NCBI GenBank assembly: GCA_963559135.1
Contig: CAUWJP010000001.1
Span: 93,284 to 157,283 of the forward strand
Origin: Sellimonas sp963559135
GTDB taxonomy: Bacteria > Bacillota > Clostridia > Lachnospirales > Lachnospiraceae
Length of the DNA stretch: 64,000 nucleotides
Direction: 5' to 3'
Below, in pieces: positions 1 to 8,761 of the stretch. Both the position numbers and the translations under genes were made by a program. Within the stretch, counting starts at the first letter, position 1. Each line of letters starts with the position of its first letter. The notes under the pieces were generated by a model, which was not told the DNA's origin, did no database searches, and saw only the letters and a list, made by a program, of their open reading frames with translations.

Positions 1-626
1 AGATCCTTGGCATACTGCCGTTTTGTTAGTCCGTCCACCGGACAGCGGCTCTTTTCGACAGGAAGATCATACTTCCTCTGGAAGCCGATCACATCAGCCT
101 CGTTGACATACATCATCGGACGAATGACGGTCAGATCCATGCGGTCCAGATAAGATTTTGGAGAGAAAGAGTGGAATCGGCCCTCAAAAATCAGAGAAAG
201 GATCATCGTCTCAACAATATCATCCTTATGATGGGCATAAGCAACCTTGTTGCAGCCCAGTTTTTTCACCGCTTCATTGAGCGCGCCTTTCCGCATTTTG
301 GCACAAAGTGAGCAAGGATTGCTTTCTTTGCGCTCTTCAAAAAGAATTCGTGCAATATCGGTCTTTACTACATGGTAAGGGACATCAAGTTCTTGGCAGA
401 GTTTTTCGATTTTCTCTGTATGAAACTTCTCATACCCAAGGTCTACCGTAATGGCAATCAGATCAAACGGCTTCGGATAAAAACGCCGCAGACCTGCGAG
501 AGCATAAAGAAGTGTCAGACTGTCCTTGCCTCCGGAAATTCCGACGGCAATTTTGTCTCCTGTTTCGATCATCTGGTATTCGTCCACCGCTTTACGTGTA
601 AAGCTGAGCAGCTGCTGTAATTTCAT
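1..626 (-). CDS. TtcA-like PP-loop tRNA thiolation ATPase (3' end outside window)
   Basis: The gene reads leftward from ATG 626 and is still open at base 1, giving the first 208 residues. A PP-loop SGGKDS motif near residue 35, a CSLC pair near residue 115 and a further Cys (SRCPVDG) near residue 195 match the TtcA/TtuA group of Fe-S dependent tRNA thiolases. These adenylate a tRNA base and replace its oxygen with sulfur. TtcA itself makes 2-thiocytidine 32. A GAGG lies upstream of the start. It is divergent from dtd across about 130 bp. The three-cysteine pattern favours TtcA over TilS, which lacks it. The exact target base cannot be told from the sequence. Confidence 0.85.
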   Translation of the reverse strand, partial: MKLQQLLSFTRKAVDEYQMIETGDKIAVGISGGKDSLTLLYALAGLRRFYPKPFDLIAITVDLGYEKFHTEKIEKLCQELDVPYHVVKTDIARILFEERKESNPCSLCAKMRKGALNEAVKKLGCNKVAYAHHKDDIVETMILSLIFEGRFHSFSPKSYLDRMDLTVIRPMMYVNEADVIGFQRKYDLPVEKSRCPVDGLTKRQYAKD

Positions 627-758
627 GTCTCATCCTCATTTCCAAATTTCATCATACTGTACCAATATAGCTTATTTATTGCGGAAATACAAGGTATTTC
701 TTGCAGAACGGACAAAAAAACGGTAAGATAAATAGGAGAAAATAAGGAGTGAAAAAGA

Positions 759-1205
759 ATGAAATTTGTAATTCAAAGAGTTTTAGAGAGCTCAGTAACT
801 GTTGATGGAGAAACCATCGGAAGTATTGGAAAAGGATTTATGGTTCTGATTGGCGTCGGGAAAGAAGACACGAAAGAGACCGCAGACAAGATGGTCAAAA
901 AGCTGATTGGAATGCGGATTTTTGAGGATGAAAATGGCAAGACAAATCTGTCTTTAGCAGATGTGGGAGGAAGCCTGCTTCTGATTTCCCAGTTCACCCT
1001 GTATGCAAATTGTAAGAAAGGAAACCGGCCAAGCTTTATTGAGTCCGGCGATCCAAAAGAAGCAGAGAAGCTGTATGAATATATCATTGAGTCCTGTAAG
1101 GCCCAGGTACCGGTCGTAGAAAGAGGGAGATTCGGTGCAGATATGAAAGTCTCCCTCATCAATGACGGACCGTTTACGATTGTTCTGGATTCCCGAGAAC
1201 TGTAA
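759..1205 (+). CDS. dtd: D-aminoacyl-tRNA deacylase
   Basis: This 148-residue protein has the normal length for DTD. The family marks are SQFTLYA near residue 79 (the active-site Ser-Gln), GNRPSF near residue 89, and an NDGPFT segment near the C-terminus. The last is the Gly-cisPro motif that inserts into the partner subunit of the dimer. DTD hydrolyses D-amino acids, and Gly from mischarged tRNA-Ala, from tRNA in the cytoplasm. An AAGGAG site precedes the ATG. The gene stands alone, convergent with the YkgJ-like gene. Confidence 0.95.
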   Translation: MKFVIQRVLESSVTVDGETIGSIGKGFMVLIGVGKEDTKETADKMVKKLIGMRIFEDENGKTNLSLADVGGSLLLISQFTLYANCKKGNRPSFIESGDPKEAEKLYEYIIESCKAQVPVVERGRFGADMKVSLINDGPFTIVLDSREL

Positions 1206-1234
1206 AAGATCTGAAAGTAGGAGCATAAGCAGAC

Positions 1235-1900
1235 TTATGACAGGTGAAAGAGCTTCTTACATGTTTCGTACCGCTCTTTGAATGCTTCATAAAAGCCTTC
1301 TTCTGGGTACGGGGTCAGATAGAAGTTCTGGAGCACGTACATGGATACCTGTTTCTGATAAGCTTCATCATTTGTCCGTTCGATATGGGATTGCAGATCC
1401 ATCAGAAGGTAGTGCCAGTTGCACACATAGTCTTCATAACGGGTCAGATCAGGGATACCAAGCCACTTTTTAATCCGGATTTTGGAACGACGGGTCTTTT
1501 TACATTCTTTCGTCTGGAGAAAGTAGGAAAAGGAACCATCCTCATACAGTCTGCCAAGCGGGAAGAGTCGGCAGAATCCGGGACGAAATGCATGGATTTG
1601 GCAGCGCCCCGCTTCGGAAAGAAACGGGCAGCAGCCCCTTTCGCCTGTCATCTTCAGATGCGGAAGAATGATGCCGTCCACAATAGACAGTTCTGCAACG
1701 CGAAGGAGAAGATCCTCCGGCTGCAGGCCGGCTCCACGGTACAGCTGATCCATATCATAAGGGTCCAGAATAATGGAATCTCCCATTCCCTGACAGCAGT
1801 CCGAGCATCCGTGGCATCCGCCGCAGTCGGCACGGACCAGATCGTTGGAAGTGTAGAGATTTCCGTCAGATATTTCATTTAGATCAATATTTCGCAGCAT
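1235..1900 (-). CDS. YkgJ-family Cys-rich metal-binding protein
   Basis: The product has 221 residues. ATG 1900 is chosen because a perfect AAGGAGG sits 6 bases upstream; longer in-frame starts have no such site. Near residue 27 a cysteine cluster, CGGCHGCSDCC, defines the YkgJ family (putative zinc- or iron-chelating domain). More cysteines follow: GCCPFL and CQIHAFRPGFCRLFPLG. Many members bind an Fe-S cluster or zinc, but no reaction is established. The gene converges with dtd over 29 bp, where only a small CATAAG/CTTATG stem is seen. Confidence 0.8.
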   Translation of the reverse strand: MLRNIDLNEISDGNLYTSNDLVRADCGGCHGCSDCCQGMGDSIILDPYDMDQLYRGAGLQPEDLLLRVAELSIVDGIILPHLKMTGERGCCPFLSEAGRCQIHAFRPGFCRLFPLGRLYEDGSFSYFLQTKECKKTRRSKIRIKKWLGIPDLTRYEDYVCNWHYLLMDLQSHIERTNDEAYQKQVSMYVLQNFYLTPYPEEGFYEAFKERYETCKKLFHLS

Positions 1901-1984
1901 AAAGAGCCTCCTTGTTGCCTTTCGTTGTTTTATCATTATTTTATACAAAGAAGAGGGGGCCTGTCAAACCAGAATGGAGGGAAT

Positions 1985-2545
1985 ATGAAGCATTTTACAA
2001 AAAAAGAACTATTATCGATACCAAACTGCATGGGATATTTTCGGATCCTTCTGATCCCGGTATTTTGTATTGTATACTTACGTGCAGATTCCATCCAGGA
2101 GGAATATCAGGCAGCGGCGATTCTTCTGATCTCCACCATCACCGATTTCCTCGACGGGAAAGTTGCAAGACATTTCAATATGATTACCGAATTTGGCAAA
2201 TTTCTGGATCCTGTGGCGGACAAACTGACCCATGCGGCAGTTGCCATCTGTCTTGCGTTCCATTATCCTTTGATGCGCTACCTGATCCTTCTGATGATCG
2301 TAAAAGAGGGATTTATGACCGTAATGGGGGCATGGAATCTGAAACACGGGCAAAAGCTAAATGGAGCAAAATGGTTTGGAAAAGTATGTACTGCCACCTT
2401 GTTTTTGCTACTTCTGGCCTTGGTGGTATTTCCGGAAATTCCAAAACAGACAGCAGATTTTTTTATTCTCGCTGAGATGGTGATCATGTTTTTAACACTC
2501 ATCCTCTACATACCGGAATTTCAAAAAATGCATAAGAAATGGTAA
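1985..2545 (+). CDS. pgsA: CDP-alcohol phosphatidyltransferase, PgsA-like
   Basis: This 186-residue membrane enzyme carries the full CDP-alcohol phosphotransferase signature DGxxAR(x8)GxxxDxxxD: DGKVAR near residue 58, then GKFLDPVADK. The family moves a phosphatidyl group from CDP-diacylglycerol to an alcohol. The length and the LDPVADK form are typical of glycerol-3-phosphate transferases (phosphatidylglycerophosphate synthase). ATG 1985 follows a GGAGGG site. Several hydrophobic segments flank the signature. The gene is divergent from the YkgJ-like gene and ends in a bidirectional terminator. Other alcohol acceptors cannot be excluded. Confidence 0.85.
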   Translation: MKHFTKKELLSIPNCMGYFRILLIPVFCIVYLRADSIQEEYQAAAILLISTITDFLDGKVARHFNMITEFGKFLDPVADKLTHAAVAICLAFHYPLMRYLILLMIVKEGFMTVMGAWNLKHGQKLNGAKWFGKVCTATLFLLLLALVVFPEIPKQTADFFILAEMVIMFLTLILYIPEFQKMHKKW

Positions 2546-2577
2546 AAGGCGGCCTCTAAAGAGAGAGGTCGCCTTTT
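2543..2577. terminator. Bidirectional intrinsic terminator
   Basis: A long stem (AAAAGGCGGCCTCT with AGAGGTCGCCTTTT, one mismatch) starts in the pgsA stop codon and covers the stop of the leftward DUF1576 gene. A and T runs lie on both sides, so it can serve both convergent genes. Confidence 0.85.
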
Positions 2578-3830
2578 GCGCGCGCTCGTCTGGAGCGGAT
2601 AGAACGAATCACCGGAACCATGAAGATGGCAACAATTCCTCCGGCAAATCCATTATTATAAAGATTCATACTATCATAAAGAATTCCAACGTTCAACGCG
2701 ACAGAAGATTGAAGAAATCCGGCCAGGAGACCAGCCACGACGCCGAATTCTCCGGCGATCGGAGCAAGGGTCGTAGAAAACAGCAGGGCAAGCATCGGTC
2801 CCGGATCGTTGATATTCCACTCTTTTGTAATACTGGCCAAAATGACGCCGATCATGATCGGGGCAATATTAAAGAGATGTTTTCCGGTAGCGGAAAATCC
2901 TACGATTGTAAAAATCCCACCAATCGTCGGGCCGTTAAGATCTCCGCCCACGAGCAGCACAAGCAGCATGGAAAAAATCCCGTTGACTCCCATGTTGAGA
3001 AGGACAGGTGCAGTCCCTTCCTGTTTCAGATAATCGGTTCCGGAGATTCCGGTACATTTGAGGATACTTTTATAGGAAGCAAAAAGATGCTTTTGTTCCA
3101 GAATGACGGCAGACACAATCATAATCAGAAACAAGGCTCCCAGAATGATGGAAAACTCCAGATTGCTGCCCGTATGCCAGATCAGCCTTGATTCCGTCTC
3201 AATTCCAAAGGATTTGAATAAAGAGATTACTACGGTCGCGATGATGCCGGAAGAAAACCCGACATTATAAAGGGAATATCCCTGATGCGCATAATGAACA
3301 TGGGTTGACAGCGGCGGAAGAACAAAACCGATGCTGATACCCACAAGAAAACTCAGAAGAAAACGGGCGGGCAGAAATAAGCCGTCAATCTGCATGACCT
3401 GGGTAATGATCGGAGAAAGGCTTGTTCCGTAAAGGCCGACATAAAGATAATTCCGGATAGAAGTCTTGTGGTAGCGGGCGTACAAATAAACACCCAAAAG
3501 AATTGTCCAGATGTTGACGACATTTTTCCCAAACAAAGAAAAGCCAAAGATCAGGCAGCAGGAGGTGATGGTATGACCGTCAATTTCCATATGCAGAAAA
3601 TAAAGGACAAGTAGTAAAAGCAGCGTGATCAGGCCGGCATTCAGGAAAGCCGCTCCGATTCCTCCGATCACAAAATAGTCAGTTATCAGGAAATCGGGCT
3701 CACGGATAATGGCATAAAGACCGGAGAGAATTTCCGAAGGCGGCTGCATAAATAGTCCCACAATGATAAAATAGGCGGGAAAGACTGCCAGAAGAAGATA
3801 ACTCTGGCGGAGGGAAAGCTTTTTTTTCAT
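2556..3830 (-). CDS. DUF1576 membrane protein, two-fold repeat transporter-like
   Basis: The product has 424 residues and about ten hydrophobic segments. ATG 3830 has an AAAGGA site 8 or so bases upstream; an ATG three codons earlier is possible. I recognise it as DUF1576, a family with no assigned function. The protein contains two similar halves. FGFSLFGKNVVNIW (about 95-108) matches VGFSATGKHLFNIA (about 310-323). SLYNVGFSSGII (186-197) matches NLYNNGFAGGIV (389-400). LNAG (63) matches LNMG (278). Such parallel repeats are typical of transporters and channels. Substrate is unknown. Confidence 0.75.
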   Translation of the reverse strand: MKKKLSLRQSYLLLAVFPAYFIIVGLFMQPPSEILSGLYAIIREPDFLITDYFVIGGIGAAFLNAGLITLLLLLVLYFLHMEIDGHTITSCCLIFGFSLFGKNVVNIWTILLGVYLYARYHKTSIRNYLYVGLYGTSLSPIITQVMQIDGLFLPARFLLSFLVGISIGFVLPPLSTHVHYAHQGYSLYNVGFSSGIIATVVISLFKSFGIETESRLIWHTGSNLEFSIILGALFLIMIVSAVILEQKHLFASYKSILKCTGISGTDYLKQEGTAPVLLNMGVNGIFSMLLVLLVGGDLNGPTIGGIFTIVGFSATGKHLFNIAPIMIGVILASITKEWNINDPGPMLALLFSTTLAPIAGEFGVVAGLLAGFLQSSVALNVGILYDSMNLYNNGFAGGIVAIFMVPVIRSIRSRRARAKGDLSL

Positions 3831-3956
3831 GTAGAGCATCCTTTCTTCGATGTAGTATATTAACTTTATTATATCGAAACTATGCTGTATGGTAAAGAAA
3901 AATAACAGAAAACAAGCATGGAAGTAAGATAAGGACATTCCCTTGCATTTAGATAT

Positions 3957-4016
3957 GAGGGAGCGGCTGCCCTGACTTATTATGTCAGAGCTGCCGCTCC
4001 CTTTTTTGATGCCTTT
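3957..4016 (-). terminator. Hairpin downstream of the PBP gene
   Basis: A strong stem (GGGAGCGGC pairing with GCCGCTCCC, with an inner CTGAC/GTCAG pairing) lies 40 bp past the PBP stop. The T run (TTTTTT) is on the + strand, while no rightward gene precedes it. On the minus strand only TCATATC follows the stem. It most likely ends the PBP transcript, with a weak U tract. Confidence 0.55.
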
Positions 4017-4055
4017 GTACGCTTATTTCGTAATCCCTATTTTCTGGTATTCCTA

Positions 4056-6104
4056 TCAGGATCCCAAATACTCATCCAGTACAGCATCGTCCTTTTCCAC
4101 AACATATGTACTTCCGCCTTTATCTTCTACATGTTCCACCATGCTGACAAGCAAGACTGGTTTGGATGTATTCTGGTCAGTGGTGAAGACGCTGAACCAG
4201 CCGATTTCCTGACCGGTGGTTCCCTGTTCGGATTTGAGCTCCGCAGTTCCGGTTTTGCCCGCGAGTTCCATATCATTTCGGTATGCAGCATAACCGGAGC
4301 CAGCCGGATTGTTGACCACGGATTTCAGATCTTCTGTGAGAATGGATGTATTCTCCTGAGAGATCGCGTTTTCAATCCACACGGTAGCAGACGGATTGTC
4401 TTTGTAAATCAGGTATGGCTGAATCATGCTTCCATTATTGGAAAAGGCTGTATACATGACAGCCAGATGAAGCGGATTGGCCAGTACCTGTCCCTGTCCA
4501 TAACCGCTGTCAGCAAGCTGGATCTCATCAGTAATGGAGCCGTCATTGTCGTACTGAGACTGGGACATCTTTATTTCAAACGGAACAACCTGGTTGAAAC
4601 CGAATTTGTCCAGACCAGCGGTAAATTTGTCTGCGCCAAGAGTCAGAGCCGCTTTTGCAAAGAAAATATTATCTGAGTAAATCAATGCATTTTCCAGAGT
4701 GCCCGGTGAATAGTCCTGGAGGGTAGTTACATAGTAGCTGCCCCAGCTGGAGTCTTTCTGCCAGCTCGTTCCATTGCTTCCATAATCCTGATTTGGATCG
4801 ATTGTTCCTTCTGCCAGACCGATAGCAGCAGTAAACGGCTTTAAAGTGGAGCCTGGAGCGAAGGTCTGACGGAAGCGGTTGTAAAGAGGCTGGCTTTCGT
4901 CATTATTCAGCGTATTCCACTGATCGGTAGTAAGACCAAGAACAAACTGGTTCGTGTCATAAGATGGTGTGCTTACAAGAGCAAGCACTTCGCCGGTGTA
5001 CGGATTCATGGCGACGGAGCATCCTTCATCTTCCTGGAACTGCTCATACAGAGCCTGCTGGAGTGTAATATCAATGGTCAGTCTGATATTTTCTCCATCT
5101 GTCTTATCCTGATAAGCAAGAACGGACTTCTGTTCTCCATTTTCATCTTCAATGACAATGGTATAGCCGTTTTTTCCACGGAGTTCGTCTTCATACAGAG
5201 ATTCCAGTCCGCTTTTTCCGATGACACTGTCAGAAGAGTATCCTGCATCCGGATGTTCTTCCAGATCCTCAGCAGTGACATTGGACACGTATCCGATCAG
5301 ATGTGCGGTGGCATTTCCGTACGGGTAATTTCTGACCTCCACAGTGGAAAGCATCACGCCGGAAACTTCAAGCAGCTTACTTCGCAGTTCCGCGTCAGAA
5401 GCGGAGATGGTTTTCAGAGGCACAAAAGAATCATCCGTTACCCAGCCCTGTGAGAGCTCAGATTCGATGTCGTCACTGGTCATTCCAAGGAGCTCTGCCA
5501 GAGTTTCAACATCCGCAGAATGCTCTTCGTTCATCTCTCCTGGGACAAGACCGACGGAATATGCGGTTCCGGTACCTGCGAGTACGACATTGTTTCTATC
5601 CAGGATCTGGCCTCGTGCGGCCTCATCGGTGTAGATCCGGACTTTATCCGTCGAAGTCAGTTCAGGAAAGATCACGCTGTCATCCCAGACAAGAACGGTG
5701 CCCTTTTCGCTGTCGTCTGTAAAGCGGGCTGTATTATCATAAGAAATTTCTCCTGCAAGTGTTGTCAAAGTAACCGAATAGGAAACGCTGTCTGTTTCTT
5801 CGGATTTGATCTTTACCTTGACATCGGAACAGCCGATTCCTTCGTAAATGTTCTGATTTCTTGAAATAAAATCATCTTTGGAGACATCCCCGGCATCCAC
5901 AAGATTGTACATCTTTTCATAATCCTGTGAAGTGATATAGGAAAAATAATTCTTCAGAATATCGGAAGGCTTCTCTCCTGTACCACGCAGACGGAAGAAA
6001 AGAAAGATTCCTGCTGTGATAATGATAATGGCTGCCACAATCAGAATCACGGGAAGAACCATGGATTTCTTCCGTGAAGAAGAACGTCTTCTTTTTCCAT
6101 TCAT
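4056..6104 (-). CDS. Class B penicillin-binding protein (PBP2a/PBP3-like transpeptidase)
   Basis: The product has 682 residues. One membrane anchor lies at about 15-37, followed by a MecA-type NTF2-like domain (about 45-145), a dimerisation domain, and the transpeptidase domain. The three active-site motifs are complete: STLK (419-422, catalytic Ser), SDN (477-479) and KTG (617-619). It cross-links peptidoglycan stem peptides outside the membrane. ATG 6104 follows AAGGAGGG at a longish spacing of 11. It is divergent from htrA. The MecA-like N-domain is common in native class B3 PBPs of Firmicutes and does not by itself mean beta-lactam resistance. Confidence 0.92.
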   Translation of the reverse strand: MNGKRRRSSSRKKSMVLPVILIVAAIIIITAGIFLFFRLRGTGEKPSDILKNYFSYITSQDYEKMYNLVDAGDVSKDDFISRNQNIYEGIGCSDVKVKIKSEETDSVSYSVTLTTLAGEISYDNTARFTDDSEKGTVLVWDDSVIFPELTSTDKVRIYTDEAARGQILDRNNVVLAGTGTAYSVGLVPGEMNEEHSADVETLAELLGMTSDDIESELSQGWVTDDSFVPLKTISASDAELRSKLLEVSGVMLSTVEVRNYPYGNATAHLIGYVSNVTAEDLEEHPDAGYSSDSVIGKSGLESLYEDELRGKNGYTIVIEDENGEQKSVLAYQDKTDGENIRLTIDITLQQALYEQFQEDEGCSVAMNPYTGEVLALVSTPSYDTNQFVLGLTTDQWNTLNNDESQPLYNRFRQTFAPGSTLKPFTAAIGLAEGTIDPNQDYGSNGTSWQKDSSWGSYYVTTLQDYSPGTLENALIYSDNIFFAKAALTLGADKFTAGLDKFGFNQVVPFEIKMSQSQYDNDGSITDEIQLADSGYGQGQVLANPLHLAVMYTAFSNNGSMIQPYLIYKDNPSATVWIENAISQENTSILTEDLKSVVNNPAGSGYAAYRNDMELAGKTGTAELKSEQGTTGQEIGWFSVFTTDQNTSKPVLLVSMVEHVEDKGGSTYVVEKDDAVLDEYLGS

Positions 6105-6247
6105 AAAATGTAATTCCCTCCTTATAAATAGTATACAAAAGTAATATCCTAGTTTCATTATATCGGATTTCCCTTTGCTTTTCAGCAACTTTAGGAAAAA
6201 ATAAGAAAAAGTGACAGGACATACTTTTTTCAAAAATTCATCACAGG

Positions 6248-6276
6248 TTCACCATAATAAGGCATTATAGTATAAG
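6248..6276 (+). promoter_or_regulatory. Candidate sigma-A promoter of htrA
   Basis: TTCACC and TATAAG are separated by 17 bp, 41 bp before the htrA start. The -10 is good and the -35 is weak. Confidence 0.5.
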
Positions 6277-6316
6277 ATGTAAAAAGGAAACGAAGATAAA
6301 AAGGAAGTGCATAATC

Positions 6317-7672
6317 ATGAGAAAACAGTTTTTTAACTTTCATAAAGATACGGAAGAAAACAGAAACAATATGTCAAATGAACAGTCACAGGGATACGAA
6401 GGATATCAGAATTATGGAAACGATTATCAGCAAAACTACCAGCAGGATTCTTTTTATCCATACGGACAGCAGACTCCGGAACAGAATCCGAATAAAAAGT
6501 CTCCAAAGAAGAGAAAAGGAGTTAAGACAGTTGCAGCAGTTGCAGGACTTGCCGTTCTCTTCGGCGGTATAGCCGGTGGTGCATTCTACGGAGTTAATTA
6601 TCTGGCAGTCGGAAACAGTAGTTCTGCCAACCAGATTGCACAGGCTGATACAGCAAGCCTGACACAGGTTTCCTCAGGGACAACTAATACAGATCTGACA
6701 GATCTGGTAAAAGCGAGCATGCCGTTTGTCGTATCCATCCAGAATATGTCAGTAGAAGAAGTACAGGACTTCTTCGGTGGTACATCCCAGCAGGAAGCCA
6801 CGAGTGTAGGATCCGGTATTATTATCGGAGAAAATGACACAGAACTTCAGATTGTAACAAATGCCCATGTAGTGGAGAATGCCGATACTCTGACTGTAAC
6901 ATTCAATGATGACACCAGTCTGGAAGCCAACATCAAGGGTTCCAATTCAGATAAAGACCTTGCGGTTGTAGCTGTTCCACTCGATAGCATCAGCAGCGAT
7001 ACAAAGTCAGCAATTAAGACAGCTACTCTTGGAGATTCTGATGCACTGCAGGTTGGCGAGGAAGTCGTTGCAATCGGTAACGCACTTGGATATGGACAGT
7101 CCGTAACAAACGGAATTGTAAGTGCTAAGGACAGAGAGATCAGCGGATATAACGGAACTTTGATCCAGACAAACGCAGCGATCAATCCTGGTAACAGCGG
7201 TGGTGCGCTTCTGAATACAAAAGGTGAAGTCATCGGTATCAACTGTGCAAAAATCAGTGACTCCTCTGTAGAGGGTATGGGTTATGCTATCCCGGTTTCT
7301 GAAGTTTCAGATATTATTCAGGAACTGATGAATCAGGAAACAAAGACAAAAGTCAGTGAAGAAGAGCAGGGAAGTCTTGGAATCCAGGTTATGGATATTG
7401 ACGAGACAACAGCAGAGCGTTACGGAATGCCACAGGGCGTTTACATCACCGGTCTGACACAGAATGATACAGATTCTGACCTGCAGCGCGGATATATTAT
7501 TACAGCATTGAATGGAACCTCCATTACAGATACCAGTGATCTTCAGAATGAACTTGGTTACTACCGTGCAGGTGAGGATGTTACGTTGACCGTGCAGTCT
7601 GCAGGAACGAATGGCGAATATACATCCCAGGATATTACCGTAACACTGGTTTCAAGCCAAGCAAATCAGTAG
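6317..7672 (+). CDS. HtrA/DegP-family membrane-anchored serine protease
   Basis: The product has 451 residues. A Gln/Tyr/Asn-rich cytoplasmic N-terminus (about 1-60) precedes one membrane segment (about 70-95), a trypsin-like protease domain and one PDZ domain (about 352-445). The catalytic triad is visible: His184 (TNAHVVE), Asp214 (SDKDLAVV) and Ser294 (NPGNSGGA). HtrA proteases degrade or refold damaged exported proteins at the outer face of the membrane. The ATG follows AAGGAAG at 9 bases. The upstream promoter faces the PBP gene, consistent with a shared cell-envelope theme. Confidence 0.93.
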   Translation: MRKQFFNFHKDTEENRNNMSNEQSQGYEGYQNYGNDYQQNYQQDSFYPYGQQTPEQNPNKKSPKKRKGVKTVAAVAGLAVLFGGIAGGAFYGVNYLAVGNSSSANQIAQADTASLTQVSSGTTNTDLTDLVKASMPFVVSIQNMSVEEVQDFFGGTSQQEATSVGSGIIIGENDTELQIVTNAHVVENADTLTVTFNDDTSLEANIKGSNSDKDLAVVAVPLDSISSDTKSAIKTATLGDSDALQVGEEVVAIGNALGYGQSVTNGIVSAKDREISGYNGTLIQTNAAINPGNSGGALLNTKGEVIGINCAKISDSSVEGMGYAIPVSEVSDIIQELMNQETKTKVSEEEQGSLGIQVMDIDETTAERYGMPQGVYITGLTQNDTDSDLQRGYIITALNGTSITDTSDLQNELGYYRAGEDVTLTVQSAGTNGEYTSQDITVTLVSSQANQ

Positions 7673-7745
7673 CCCCGGCATACCACTTGATTTTTCCGGA
7701 TACAGACCATATAATATGGTTGTACATCATGACAGGAGTGAAACG

Positions 7746-8735
7746 ATGAACAAATACCGGAAAGAACATGATAACAGATGGTATGAGATTACACTGCGTG
7801 ACGAGAGTGTCAAGCTTGTGAAAGGGCAGCAGTCCATACCGACAGTCAAACGAAAATATAAAGGCCAGATCCGTTCCATTAAGCGGGTTTCCATGCAGGG
7901 TCTGCAGGACAGGCAGAAGGAGAGACTTGGAAATCACATCGCTTTTCTGGATCTGGAATATAATACAGGGGATCAAAATAAATACCCGACGGAAATCATT
8001 TCCGTCGGGATATTGATCGTTGAGAGGAAAAGTATGAAAGAAAGGGATTCATACTATTCTCTTGTTCGACCGAAAATGAACAAGGTGCTGAATCCATACT
8101 GCCTGGAATTGACAGGGCTCAGGCAGGTAGAGGTGGATCATGCGCCGGTATTCGGACAGGTTTTTCATGAGGTACTTGATCTGTACCGTAAATGGAATAT
8201 CCGGCAGACATTTGTGTTTGGAAGTGCAGATAAACCGGTTTTTCTGGATAATCTGCTTCTGAACGAAGAGGAAGAAGAATTGTACCGGATTGGCGAAGGA
8301 ATGAGGGATATTTCGTTTCAGTTATTTTTGACTTTATTTGGAAAGGACGGGAGTCTTTCACTGGAGAAGATGGGAAGAATCCTGAATGTCTCGGTGGATG
8401 GAGCGCTTCACAATGCGCTGAATGATGCAAGGCTTCTTTATTTATGCTATCGTGCAGTGATAAAAGGCGAGATTCCGCAGGATAGACTTTCCATGGCTAA
8501 AGAAGAGCTTTTGATACGAGAGGCCTACCAGAAAAGCCGTAAATTTGAAGAGCCTATGACTGGATACCCGGAAGAGAAAAGGCAGGCAGCGTATGAATTG
8601 ATTGAGGAGCTTATGAGCACGGTAAAGACGGACTCACTTCGGGAAAAAGGGAAAGTCCTGGCGCTTTGCGACGACATTCTGCTGATGACAGGGGAGAGGC
8701 CGCGTTATCAAAGAGAGTATTTTCACTGGATATAA
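7746..8735 (+). CDS. DEDDh-family 3'-5' exonuclease-like protein
   Basis: The product has 329 residues. ATG 7746 follows AGGAG at 7 bases. An RNase T/DnaQ-type exonuclease fold is indicated by FLDLEYN (Asp69, Glu71), SADKPVF (Asp162) and HNALNDARLL (His222, Asp227), which supply the DEDDh metal-binding and catalytic set. About 60 N-terminal and 80 C-terminal residues are extra. The substrate (DNA or RNA) is not evident. It lies 26 bp before the large ABC gene, with no terminator seen between them, so they may share a transcript. Confidence 0.8.
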   Translation: MNKYRKEHDNRWYEITLRDESVKLVKGQQSIPTVKRKYKGQIRSIKRVSMQGLQDRQKERLGNHIAFLDLEYNTGDQNKYPTEIISVGILIVERKSMKERDSYYSLVRPKMNKVLNPYCLELTGLRQVEVDHAPVFGQVFHEVLDLYRKWNIRQTFVFGSADKPVFLDNLLLNEEEEELYRIGEGMRDISFQLFLTLFGKDGSLSLEKMGRILNVSVDGALHNALNDARLLYLCYRAVIKGEIPQDRLSMAKEELLIREAYQKSRKFEEPMTGYPEEKRQAAYELIEELMSTVKTDSLREKGKVLALCDDILLMTGERPRYQREYFHWI

Positions 8736-8761
8736 TAAAGACAGAAAAAGGAGAACGTAGT

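Noticed and set aside
1224..1239. CATAAG/CTTATG stem between dtd and the YkgJ-like gene as terminator.
   Set aside because: The stem is short and has no T run on either strand.
1244..1882. A long rightward open frame opposite the YkgJ-like gene.
   Set aside because: It is a shadow of the minus-strand gene, without a ribosome site or recognisable domain.
4056..6104. The MecA-like N-domain of the PBP as a sign of acquired beta-lactam resistance.
   Set aside because: This domain is common in native class B PBPs of Firmicutes, and no resistance cassette or mobile element surrounds the gene.
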